64,000 nt of DNA, taken from Paraescarpia echinospica. Its lineage: Eukaryota > Annelida > Polychaeta > Sabellida > Siboglinidae. The stretch spans positions 18,405,087 to 18,469,086 of the forward strand of contig CM034534.1 of assembly GCA_020002185.1 (NCBI GenBank), given 5' to 3'. The stretch's first letter is position 1. Each line of letters opens with the position of its first letter. The notes under the pieces are model-generated. The model worked only from the letters and a program-made list of their open reading frames with translations. It had not been told where the DNA came from and did not search any database. Positions 51,801 through 58,960 of this stretch are shown piece after piece. A program made the translations under genes and the position numbers.

Positions 51801-52779
51801 AAACTGTATTTAAGAGATCCAGCAAAATATCAAAAGGCAGCAGATACTAAGACCCGGCAGAAACCGTGACGGTGATTATGCCGTTGGTGTTTCAGGACTA
51901 TGAGTTCCATGCAGGCAAGTCTGAGTGTGAGGACGTCATCCAGAGCGGGGGGAAGCCTTCGACCATGACTGACCGTGGCCACCAGTCTCCGGCCGCCTTC
52001 CTCATCATGGCCTCGGGACTTGACAAGGTACCAGCAATGGCACAGAAACTAAATTAACATTGGGGGGCTGCCGTAACTTCAGCACCACTCCGATCATGAC
52101 ATCAGAAGATGGAGAGGGTGCTGTTAAAAAATTTGCCACCGCCGCAAAAAAGCACCTTAATCCTCACATCAAAACCTCCATTTGCACCCGCCCTTGACGC
52201 TTGTCAAAACAACAAAATTCGCACTCACATTTACTGGGGTGATAGAACCATATGTCTGGCCCCCAGCAAAATTATCCTGTTTCCGCACCTATGGTTAATG
52301 GTCAGACTTTGTGACAAAATTTAACGGGAGGTCTGTTACCGTGACAACTGTGTATTCGGACATAATCTGTATCTCGGGCACCAAACTTCCAGGGATTAAT
52401 TTACGACCTCGCAGAAGAAACGTAACATCCATTGGGTATAGTTTTTTTAAATTCTCCGTTAGAAAAATATGAGTTATTAAAGTCACCAATTCACGAGTCC
52501 TTTTACCTTCATAATGTGTCAAGATGAACATTTCGATTAATTTATTTAACTTTATTGCACATTTTAACAATATTCACCTGTCGTTGATTGCAGCATAGCC
52601 TAGACTCCACCACTATGCTGCCGTTCTGTCACCTTGACATCGCGGGATCGTCTGGGCTACCCCCCAAACCCCCTACCGGCTCGCCCCTGGTTGCGTTTGC
52701 CCACGCGTTTGTCTTGAACCGAGAGTCGCCATCGACGGCCGTACCAGAAGAACAGGAACACCTGCTCTACAATATGTAA
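27863..52779 (+). CDS. M17-family aminopeptidase (W07G4.4-type leucyl aminopeptidase), 16 coding exons
   Basis: Predicted zinc/manganese metallopeptidase removing N-terminal residues, probably cytosolic because no signal peptide is visible. Coding exons: 27863-27876, 34808-34943, 42774-42839, 43244-43326, 44454-44562, 45246-45388, 46085-46184, 46758-46833, 47121-47209, 47495-47599, 47993-48068, 48851-48969, 50065-50148, 51068-51175, 51896-52027, 52594-52779. All introns are GT-AG and all phases join without a stop, giving 541 residues, about the length of the C. elegans homologue. The M17 active site is complete with bovine LAP spacing: metal ligands K272, D277, D295, D355 and E357 (motifs GKGVTYDTGG and NTDAEGR), catalytic K284 and R359. 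The N-terminal half (about 1-260) is the divergent regulatory domain. The start is the only upstream ATG found that fits the phase (two bases of codon 5 before the intron). Family assignment is confident; substrate is not. Confidence 0.93.
28022..28060. repeat. Perfect 15-bp inverted repeat, 9-base loop
   Basis: TGTTTTGTCTGACTA at 28022-28036 and its exact complement at 28046-28060, immediately before the SINE at 28061. Confidence 0.9.
28061..28380 (+). mobile_element. tRNA-derived SINE (Val/Asp-tRNA-like head)
   Basis: The head (28063-28136) contains a polymerase III box A-like TAGTGTAGTGATTAGC and box B-like GAGTTCAATACC, with a Val/Asp-type anticodon arm. A tRNA-unrelated body follows (GGTCCCGTCTCAATTTGGGA, CCACTGAGGACGACAAGC). 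The right end is uncertain (about 28380). Lies in aminopeptidase intron 1, about 200 bp past exon 1. Confidence 0.7.
30912..32363. mobile_element. Candidate DNA element with CAGGGATGAG ends
   Basis: CAGGGATGAG at 30912-30921 is matched by CTCATCCCTG at 32354-32363, 1.45 kb apart, in inverted orientation. Ten bases identical at the exact tips, reminiscent of hAT-type CAGGG termini. No target duplication was found, and no transposase frame lies between, so this is tentative. Confidence 0.35.
33226..33320 (+). repeat. Third copy of the GGATC..CCCCTAGACCTTTG repeat
   Basis: GTCATAGGCGGATCAAGTGC, CCCTAGACCTTTGGAATTTT and TAATGGGCCCACG follow the same order as at 21138-21245. Confidence 0.6.
34808..34943 (+). 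CDS. Aminopeptidase coding exon 2 (residues 5-50)
   Basis: Acceptor ...GCGTCTAG, donor AAG|GTAAGT. It encodes the start of the N-terminal domain (LPYTLHAIGDL...EAYVK). The reading frame stays open upstream to 34770 but without an ATG, so the acceptor at 34806-34807 is preferred. A 32-bp minisatellite begins about 30 bases past the donor. Confidence 0.88.
34973..35475. repeat. 32-bp minisatellite in aminopeptidase intron 2
   Basis: About 15 imperfect copies of a unit containing CCCACTCTTCCCCATCAC and AGTCTTGCCCAAGT, starting about 30 bases after the exon 2 donor. The open frame that reads through from the exon is a by-product. Confidence 0.93.
36140..36635. mobile_element. Fold-back element with internal direct duplication
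   Basis: The end segment GTTTCAGGCTGTAC...AAATTGCAAT...TAAAGATAATA (36149-36220) recurs inverted at 36560-36628. A direct, diverged copy of the left arm follows at 36296-36430. Outer bases CGGTTG.GTTTCAG are inverted at the right (CTGAAACAACCG). Located in aminopeptidase intron 2; no coding sequence. Confidence 0.6.
38423..38607 (-). mobile_element. tRNA-like SINE or tRNA pseudogene (minus strand)
   Basis: The minus strand reads GGTGCCGATAGCTCAGTTGG (box A) and CAGTTCAATCCTGACATCA (box B), with a Lys/Glu-like anticodon arm and an enlarged variable region. An A-rich tail (13 T on the plus strand at 38423-38435) follows. It lacks a foldable acceptor stem, so it is not a functional tRNA. Confidence 0.5.
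39645..41192. mobile_element. Nonautonomous DNA transposon with GGACAAGT subterminal repeats
   Basis: A 1,548-bp element in aminopeptidase intron 2. The left end CAGCGTTCGAAATA and inverted right end CAGCGATAGAAATA match in 12 of 14 bases. CAAGTA flanks both sides (39639-39644 and 41193-41198). Both ends are loaded with the octamer GGACAAGT or its complement (at least three near the left end within 39667-39735, at least four near the right end within 41107-41168), a pattern expected of transposase-binding sites. No coding frame inside. Superfamily unassigned; a 6-bp duplication suggests a less common one. Confidence 0.72.
42540..42605. mobile_element. Inverted fragment of the GGACAAGT element
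   Basis: About 55 bases (GCCAAAATGTTAACTTGTCC ... GAAGCTTCGGAAAAAA) repeat, in reverse orientation and almost without change, the right subterminal region of the element at 41069-41125. Ends not delimited. Confidence 0.7.
42774..42839 (+). CDS. Aminopeptidase coding exon 3 (residues 51-72)
   Basis: Acceptor CTTGCCTCCAG, donor CTG|GTGAGT, phase 0 on both sides, 22 codons (VNQAATKEVSVVTCPGIAAS then RL). Part of the N-terminal domain. Confidence 0.9.
43013..43175 (+). repeat. Dispersed repeat, copy in aminopeptidase intron 3
   Basis: GGAGGGGTGCTGTT ... AACCTC.ATTTG.ACCTCCTTGA ... GAGGCTTGTCAAA; a second copy is at 52105-52215. Confidence 0.5.
43244..43326 (+). CDS. Aminopeptidase coding exon 4 (residues 73-100, part)
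   Basis: Acceptor TCTGCCCTAG, donor AAGAC|GTGAGT, leaves two bases of Thr100. It encodes IYSPTGPLNRDYDDVRRFQ and the following DAGTKGIK. Confidence 0.92.
44152..44437 (+). mobile_element. Full-length tRNA-derived SINE in aminopeptidase intron 4
   Basis: A tRNA-like head with box A (GTGGATAGAGCA) and box B (GGGTTCAAATCC) and a CTC-type anticodon loop is followed by a body shared with the copy at 9580 (GCATTAATTGCAGC.TGGCTG, GGGAGTAAAGTGTAAA). The tail GTGCTGTATAAGAACTTA ends about 17 bases before exon 5. Confidence 0.8.
44454..44562 (+). CDS. Aminopeptidase coding exon 5 (residues 100-136)
   Basis: Acceptor CCTGTTTCAG, donor ACA|GTAAGT. It encodes an alpha/beta stretch (ALAAGCRAPLVVVQ...VLTGLYT). 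A SINE tail ends only about 17 bases before the acceptor, so the branch point probably lies in SINE-derived sequence. Confidence 0.92.
45246..45388 (+). CDS. Aminopeptidase coding exon 6 (residues 137-184, part)
   Basis: Acceptor CCTTCTGCAG, donor CCCA|GTGAGT, ends two bases into codon 184. It encodes ALEVREASPEKAAKVDRVGI and the rest of the N-terminal domain segment ending SSMASA. Confidence 0.92.
46085..46184 (+). CDS. Aminopeptidase coding exon 7 (residues 184-217)
   Basis: Acceptor CTTATTTTCAG, donor AAG|GTATCA. It encodes QVYADIGGSDPERMAPPRVA then EYVENIFKDTCIK; 'dIGGsDPERMaPPRVAEYV' is the segment preceding the catalytic domain in this subfamily. Confidence 0.92.
46758..46833 (+). CDS. 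Aminopeptidase coding exon 8 (residues 218-243, part)
   Basis: Acceptor GATTTGCAG, donor AAGG|GTATGT. It encodes VRVVSDPKALSKEYPLLMAV then NRATK. 'YPLL.AVNRA' is the M17 lead-in to the catalytic domain. Confidence 0.92.
46930..47066 (+). mobile_element. SINE tail fragment with 28-bp tail unit in four tandem copies
   Basis: AAAAGCACTTTGAGCAGTCC matches the SINE body end, then a 28-bp unit (CTAGACACTGCGCTATGTAA + GAACTTCT) repeats at 46959, 46987, 47015 and 47043. Located in aminopeptidase intron 8. Confidence 0.8.
47121..47209 (+). CDS. Aminopeptidase coding exon 9 (residues 243-272)
   Basis: Acceptor GTGTGTTACAG, donor AAG|GTACAG. It ends on the first metal ligand Lys272 of the GKG motif (codon 47207-47209). 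Confidence 0.93.
47495..47599 (+). CDS. Aminopeptidase coding exon 10 (residues 273-307, metal-binding core)
   Basis: Acceptor GCGTTCAG, donor AAG|GTCAGT, 35 codons in phase 0. It carries metal ligand D277, catalytic K284 (GVTYDTGGADIK) and metal ligand D295 (HRDKCGAA). Spacing equals that of bovine LAP K250/D255/K262/D273. Confidence 0.94.
47838..47990. repeat. 17-bp tandem repeat against exon 11 acceptor
   Basis: About nine imperfect copies of ATGAAATGGTCCCTTGT. The last copy merges into the acceptor tract of exon 11. Confidence 0.88.
47993..48068 (+). CDS. Aminopeptidase coding exon 11 (residues 308-333, part)
   Basis: Acceptor CCTTGTTGCAG, donor TCAG|GTGGGT. It encodes LLAHWKPRGLKVIGAMSMVR then NSVGS. 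A 17-bp tandem repeat runs right up to the acceptor and appears to supply its pyrimidine tract. Confidence 0.92.
48851..48969 (+). CDS. Aminopeptidase coding exon 12 (residues 333-372, M17 signature)
   Basis: Acceptor GTTCTCTAG, donor CGG|GTAAGA. It contains the M17 signature NTDAEGR with metal ligands D355 and E357 and catalytic R359. A 16-bp minisatellite starts immediately after the donor. Confidence 0.94.
48975..49420. repeat. 16-bp minisatellite in aminopeptidase intron 12
   Basis: About 28 copies related to GTTACATTGTCACTGT, starting right after the exon 12 donor. Long open frames across it are artefacts. Confidence 0.93.
50065..50148 (+). CDS. Aminopeptidase coding exon 13 (residues 373-400)
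   Basis: Acceptor TTTGTTCCAG, donor GGC|GTACGT, 28 codons. 'ALFTVATLTGHVIRCYGENY' matches the M17 'DiATLTGA' strand after the signature. Confidence 0.93.
50231..50270. repeat. (TA)n tract in aminopeptidase intron 13
   Basis: Two short TA runs interrupted by CACA. Confidence 0.85.
51068..51175 (+). CDS. Aminopeptidase coding exon 14 (residues 401-436)
   Basis: Acceptor GTGGTTGCAG, donor GAG|GTAAGT, 36 codons. It encodes AVVANGPAQKAGVVNRLLGA and the rest, ending SKLRRE. Confidence 0.92.
51896..52027 (+). CDS. Aminopeptidase coding exon 15 (residues 437-480)
   Basis: Acceptor GGTGTTTCAG, donor AAG|GTACCA, 44 codons. It includes DRGHQSPAAFLIMASGLDK, matching the M17 'a..flkef' helix. Confidence 0.92.
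52105..52215 (+). repeat. Dispersed repeat, copy in aminopeptidase intron 15
   Basis: GAGAGGGTGCTGTT ... AAAACCTCCATTTGCACC ... GACGCTTGTCAAAAC matches the copy at 43013. Confidence 0.5.
52594..52779 (+). CDS. Aminopeptidase terminal coding exon 16 (residues 481-541)
   Basis: Acceptor GTTGATTGCAG, stop TAA at 52777-52779. 'LPFCHLDIAGSSGLPPKPPT' matches the M17 'W.HlDiAG' C-terminal core, then a short tail. Confidence 0.93.
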   Translation, partial: HSLDSTTMLPFCHLDIAGSSGLPPKPPTGSPLVAFAHAFVLNRESPSTAVPEEQEHLLYNM

Positions 52780-53395
52780 TCGTAGCATACACGCATGAAT
52801 ACGTACCTGCACGTGCACACTTCAATCGAAGTAGGGTTTAGATTGGCGTTATCAAAGAACACTACATGGCTACAATGGCCGATATGAGATCATAGCGATC
52901 ATGGTATACGTTTAAATTATTACGCTAGATTTTTTATTAGGATGTAAAATTAAAATGTAATGGGAATGTGGTTTTCGGACGCGTGGTGTTTGGATTCGAA
53001 CTTGTGTGCCTTTGTTTAATAGATTATCATATACGCAGCATGTTTTTGTACTGTAATAGAACAACTATTTTTGATGTAGTTGGATTGCACTGAAAACAAA
53101 CCTCTATCGTGGAGCGAGTACAATAGAATCCGTATTCTGCAAACTGGTGCCAAGTAGTGCTTGACAGTGGTGGGGGTACGTGTGAAAGAGACAGAGTAAT
53201 TTTTAGTTAGAGATGTAGTTTTGAATATGTGAATTTTACTAGCAAAGTGGTTGTATTTGCAATACCAGCTGCATGAATTATGTCATGTGTTGCTCAACGA
53301 TTGTCGCACTTATTATGAATTGCATTCTTTGTTAACACATAACATCGGATGTGTTTCTGTAGTGTTGAATAAAACGTTAAAAGAGCTGAACTTCT
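52780..53395 (+). other. 3' UTR and poly(A) signal of the aminopeptidase gene
   Basis: No coding potential follows the TAA. A canonical AATAAA lies at 53368-53373, so cleavage is expected around 53385-53395. The exact end is inferred. Confidence 0.6.
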
Positions 53396-53993
53396 GCGTT
53401 CTTGTGAAGTGAAAAGGGACAGCTTATGTTATACTGGCCGAGTTACCCAGCGTTGCTCCAGGGGGAAAAGGCAGTCATATGTATGTGACCCGCCCCCTCC
53501 CCACATGCCCACCGCCCTGAACACATTTTGAAAATTTTTAATCTGAACCACCCAAATATGGGCCCAATAGATTGCACACAAAATGTCAGCCCCATACAAA
53601 TTGTTACCCGAAATTGTTCCTCACCCCTCGGACGAATTTCTAAAAGATCTAAAACCAGTCCAATAGGCCCGCTAGATCACATGTACACAATTTCAGCACC
53701 ATACTTGCAAAACTAACGGAGATATGGGTCCATAAACAAACGGAGAACTGCATTGTTTTATATAAATAATAATATCAGTGTGTATACATATCAGTGTGTA
53801 AGTCGCTACTCCGTGGACCTTCTGTCCGTTTGAGATCCGCTTAGACCATTGGGAGCCATCTGCCCCCAAATTTCAATCCACCCGCTTCCCTAACCGCCCG
53901 ATAACTTGACTCAACAAGTAGGTGGCGTCATCTTCTGGATAATTATGTAATTAATATGTGCATCTGCTATGCACTAGGGGGATCTTTCATGTG
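53396..53993. other. Spacer between aminopeptidase and P element
   Basis: A CCCC-rich block at 53470-53900 resembles decayed repeat sequence, no gene. It ends at the P-element target duplication. Confidence 0.45.
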
Positions 53994-54102
53994 GGGTGTG
54001 GCAGAGCCATTGAGTTTGGCCATTGAGGTTCCGATTTCTGATTGGTCGATGACTGTGGACGCCATTTTCGGTCCAACGCGTCCTCAGGGAGAACAGGATG
54101 GA

Positions 54103-57100
54103 ATGCCATGTTGTTCTGCTTGGGGATGCTCTAATCGTAGCGAAACTGGTATACGGTTATTCGGGTTTCCTTTCGGTAAAAGCAGGAGGAAGGTATGGGA
54201 AGCGAAATTGAAACGGGAAGGTTGGAGACCAAAGCCAGGAGGCTCAAAACTGTGGGAGGTAGGTGGCATTATTCAAGGTTAATCAAGCAATAGTACTTAT
54301 TTAGTAGTGGTTCGCAATTTTGCCGTACGCAATAGGAAAAGCTCGTTTAAAGAAAAAGCAAACGTTTCCATGCGATATTCATATTATAGATCTCTACCGT
54401 ACATTTAATGACATTTGTGCAAACAATTTGTACTTTGAAATTGAGTGAAGTACCTACAATTTTACAACGACAAAACTGCGTTACCACGAAAACACTAGCG
54501 CCATTAGACTTAGTTGCGTTATATATAGTATACGATAATAATTTTGGTAGGTACGCAACGTTGTTTTTTATGTATGCCACTTATGATTAAAATTGTCCAT
54601 GTTGTATTATTAAGCAGTTATGACTTATGCTATAGGCCTGTGCCCTGTTATTTACTAACCTGATTATGGATAGATGAGTTTGGTAAAAAAAAGCAAGTTG
54701 TTTTTCGGCTTTGCTGTTTGATTCAATGCCAATGGTAAACACAGGAAGCTAGCGCGAGATCCAGGAATATTTTTTTTTTTAATGCTGCGACTTTTAGCTT
54801 GTTTAACTACCTGTCTAAGGCTAAGGCTAAGCATGCCAGTCATACTCATAATATCACTCATGCTGTTAATGTCTGTGTTTACCAGTTCCTTTTAACTATT
54901 CAGCATTTATTTAAGCATTTACTGTAACCTAGTCAGTCAATCTGTATGTATGTGTTGATAGACATGAAACAGAGAGATGGTTAAAATGCCCTGATCCCAT
55001 AATGGTATTATTATAATTATGGCTTGAATGGGTTAAGTCTATGCTTTTGCAGGTTGTGGCTATTTTTGCTATGGTTATATAAATATGCAATTTTAGCAAA
55101 ATTTGGAAGAAATTATTCCATAGGAGATACACTTGCAGATTAATTAACTATTATGTAATCGGTTGATCAATTTAAGTGATTTACTAAAAGTAGATGAGTT
55201 GTTTTGAATGAGATATTTATGATGATTGACCACCACTGCAAGTAATTGCTATACATCATATTACATGGTTAGAAAACATATTTTTGGCAAAGTCCAAATG
55301 CAATAAATGTGTAAACATCAAAGTACTTTCCTGGCATGATTATTACAAATAATCATTTATTTAATTTCAGGCTCATTTTCAACAGGACCAATTTGAAACA
55401 GTTCATGTTGATGGAAAATGCAAACTGAAGCCAAACGCAGTGCCAACAATCTTCAGTCATCAACCAGCACCAAAGAGGCGCAAACTCCCCAGATATCATC
55501 CTGCTGCTGCTGCTGCCACCAAATCTCCCTGTCTGTCTTCGTCAAATCATCCATATTGTGCAGGTCCCCAGACAACTCCGTCAAAGGTGGATGACGAAAG
55601 TGAAAGTAAATGGTTGCTGAGAATACATTGTCAGTTGTGCCAATAAGTCCTGCTCATGCTTGTCACAAAAACGTGACAAAAGGGCATTGCAAAAAAATAA
55701 AATTCTCCATTATGATATGCTATGAAATCATAAGTTTAAGTAGTAATCCAATGTGTATTTTTACACCACTAAAACGTTTGCCATTCATGTTAGACACACA
55801 CATGCACACATACACAAAACCTCAATTTCTTCTGAGCTACCAAATAATTTCCATTATTCTTAGAGATATGACCCTGAAATATAGCACAACAACAAAGACT
55901 ACAGCATTTTGTTCCTACTGTGCATAGTCAAAAGCCATTTCTCAAACATTACTTGGAATACAGACTACTGATTTATTCATATGAATGGTTGTGGGATATA
56001 TTAATTTGTTAACAATTCTTTGATGTGATGTAGAATCAAGTCTATTCAGATCATGTTTCAATAAGTACCTCGTTCAGAGATAATTAACAATCACTACTGG
56101 TATTGCATAACATTTTATTATATTGTAGGTGACACGAGTAGCACTACTAGTGACAGTCCAAAACCCACTAGCAGCAAGACATGCCCTGATGACATATCGC
56201 CACCATCTGAAAGAAACCATGAGCTGAAAGAAGCACAAAGGAAACTGCGGGCCATGCAGATAAGGGTGACATCGTTGCAAAAACAAATGAAGCATGTGAA
56301 ACGTGAGAAAAGGGAACTGCCGTCATTGCACGCTACGGAGAAAAAATGCAGGGTGTTGTGTTTGAACCCAGTGTTCTAGATGAGGTGTTTAGTTTATTAC
56401 AGTTGAAAGTAGAACAATGGAAATCGCCAGAATGCGAGTGTTGTTTGACCTTAGATGAAATGGCAATTACCTCCAGTGTCGAATTTGACCAAAGTAGTGG
56501 TAAATTACTAGGTGACATTACCCTGCCAGGCCACACCGGCAATGCTACTCATGGTCTCGTTGTTATGCTAGGTGGTGTAACAACTCGGTGGAAACAAATT
56601 GTTGGCTATCATTATACTGGGAACTCTATTAATGGGACTCCTCTTAAAGATATGGCCATATATATAATCAAGCATGCAGCAGCTATAGGATTACATGTAG
56701 TTGCTGTGACTAGTGACATGGGTTCTGCAAACAGAAGCATGTGGAAGAGTTTTGGTGTTATATGCGGTAAACATAGTCGCACAGTTAATAAGGTACAACA
56801 TCCGTGTGATCCATCCAGGGAGTTGTTCTTTATTGCTGATGTCCCGCATGTCATCAAAAACTTGAAAGCAGCCTTTGTCAGTGGTCAGACTATCACTCTT
56901 CTTGACTATGTTATTGAAAACAACAACTTGTGCAGCTCGGAGGTGAGCATTGCTCCAGTTAAGGCTTTAGCAGAAAGTCAGGAAGATCAGCAGCTGAAGA
57001 TTGCCCCAAAACTAACAAGTGCTGCTCTCAACCCTTCCCACTTTGATAAAATGACAGTGTCGCACGCCCTTAATATATTTAGTAAATCAGTGTCAGCAGG

Positions 57101-58178
57101 AATTCATTTTCTAGTAGAATCGAACCATGCAGGTACAAAGTCAGCTGACCTTGTAACTGCCTGGTTCATCGAACTGGTCAATAAATGGTTCGACCTTATG
57201 TGCAATCGACTCCCTACAATGGCTCTAAGCAAAAATTAATCCCTCAGAGCATGCCAGTGCTATATCATTTCTCAAATCTGTCATCCAAGTTTTTACTGGA
57301 ATACAAATTGGTAATAAGTGGAAACCTGTTCAAACAGTGTTATTCTATCAACGCAGTCTATCATAGACATTCAGAATGAGTTACTTGACAAGGGCCACAG
57401 TTATCTGTTAACAGCTAGATTTACCCAGGATTGTCTAGAAAATCTGTTCAGCTGTGTACACCTGAAAAACCCTGTTCCCTCTTCAGTCGAATTGAAATAC
57501 GCATTGAAAATATTGACTGTTGCCCAGTTCCTGAAAACATCTACTACGGGAAATTATGAGAATGAGGAAGGAGAGTTTGTGGCAGACTTTCTTGATCAGC
57601 AGCAGGTCTCACCTAAGCTAGCAGAGTTAGGCTTACAGTTACAGCCAATGATCTTTTCTGAGGCGAAATCTGTGAAGGAACTTGGTAGTGCAGAAGAGAA
57701 CAGCTTGTACTACCTAGCTGGATACTGTGTATCGAAAATCCAGAAGCATGACAAAGTTTGTGACAATTGCATCTCAAGTGTTGTTAGTTCCACTGTTACA
57801 TCTCTTGATGCTGCCAAACTAACTCAGTTTAAAGAGTATAAGGATGGCAGCCTTACCCATCCAACAAAACAAGCATTTCAGGTCTTGTTGGCATGTGAAA
57901 TGGTGTTTTGTCAACAGGATGAAAAACTTCTTATGTCGCAAAGAAATGTAAAGGCATTCTTGGTGAATGTTTTTGAATTAGCAACTACGTAAGTCCAACT
58001 CCCACTTTGTCATACTATCAAACATAAGCTGATTGAGCGATATACTGTTGTTCGGCTGCATATATTTTCCAAGATGTTACGACTTGCAAGGAAGAATGCA
58101 AATTCATTGCATAAATCCGGTAGTGAACTTGGCAGTAAGAGTATGGCAATGAGACAGATGGTGAAACATATGAAATAG
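54103..58178 (+). pseudogene. THAP/P-element transposase (THAP9-like), degenerate
   Basis: Cut-and-paste transposase. Exons: 54103-54258 (ATG, MPCCSAWGCSNRSE start of a THAP zinc finger), 55371-55605 (AHFQQDQFE, basic stretch, Ala/Ser linker) and 56129 onward. Exon 3 encodes a Ser-rich linker, a coiled coil (about 56200-56330), the RNase H-like core and the P-element C-terminal domain. The family's catalytic acidic residues are visible: Asp at 56454-56456 (LDEM), Asp at 56715-56717 (TSDMGS) and Glu at 57438-57440 (QDCLEN). Intact length would be near 810 residues (Drosophila P is about 750). Damage: third zinc ligand of the THAP C2CH changed to Trp (54253-54255), frame change near 56340 in an A run, a compensating shift pair near 57228 and 57320, and in-frame TAA at 57990-57992 with matching frame continuing to TAG at 58176-58178. 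Assignment is firm; loss of function is inferred. Confidence 0.85.
54259..55370 (+). other. Intron 1 of the THAP/P-transposase gene
   Basis: Donor GAG|GTAGGT and acceptor TTAATTTCAG. It splits the THAP finger between the third Cys position and the final His. AT-rich, no further feature seen. Confidence 0.7.
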
Positions 58179-58960
58179 AAATGTGACACGTTGCATTTAT
58201 TTGCACTGTAAAGTTCATTTGTAGTTGTAGTTGTTGTAGTGATAGTTGTTGGCACTAAGCTAAATGCCAACATTTCACCTTGTTAAATGTGTTAACTTTG
58301 TAAGTCAGTTAGATGTGAAGTTATGCAAGGTTGAATTGACTGATAGGTCACGTGTAATGCAGTCAAGTTTCTGGAACCTTCAGGGTACTAAATTACCCGT
58401 GGTACGCATTGTATTTTCCAAGACGTTATAACAACAAGAAAGAAAGCAAATTCACTGCATAAAACTCTGGTAGTGAACTGGGCAGTAAGGGTATGGCAAT
58501 GGGACATATGGCGAAGTATTAAATAGAAATGTGACATGTTGCACCTGTTTGTACTGTAAGATTCATTTTGTCATTATGGCATTGTGGGCATCATGCTAAA
58601 TGCCAACATGTTACTTCTCAAAAGTGTTACTTTGTAAGTCAATTACATATGAAGTTGTGAGTGGTTGAATTGACCGAGAGGTTTAACATTGCAATCGAGT
58701 CTCTGACATATTCAGGGTACTATATTACCTGTTGTACACATTGTATTCTCCAAGATGTTAAGAATCGTTAAGAATTGCAAAAATGCCAATACACTGCATA
58801 CATCTGGTAATGAACGTGGCAGTAAGATTCGTGTTGGCATTATGGAGTTCAGACACATTGCTAAATGCCAACAGTTCACCTTGTTAAATGTGTTACTTTG
58901 TAAGTCAATTACATGTGAAGATGTGTATGTGCAGCTTTGAGAATAAAGGTATTCGATTTT
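58040..58960 (+). repeat. Three ~345-bp tandem copies of the transposase 3' end
   Basis: Units begin near 58040, 58390 and 58727. Each carries 'CCAAGA[TC]GTTA', 'TAGTGAACTTGGCAGTAAG'-like sequence, 'GCTAAATGCCAACA' and 'TTACTTTGTAAGTCA' in the same order. The first copy includes the last ~45 codons and stop of the transposase; the later copies are diverged and not open. A poly(A) signal AATAAA is present in the third copy (58942-58947). Confidence 0.8.
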
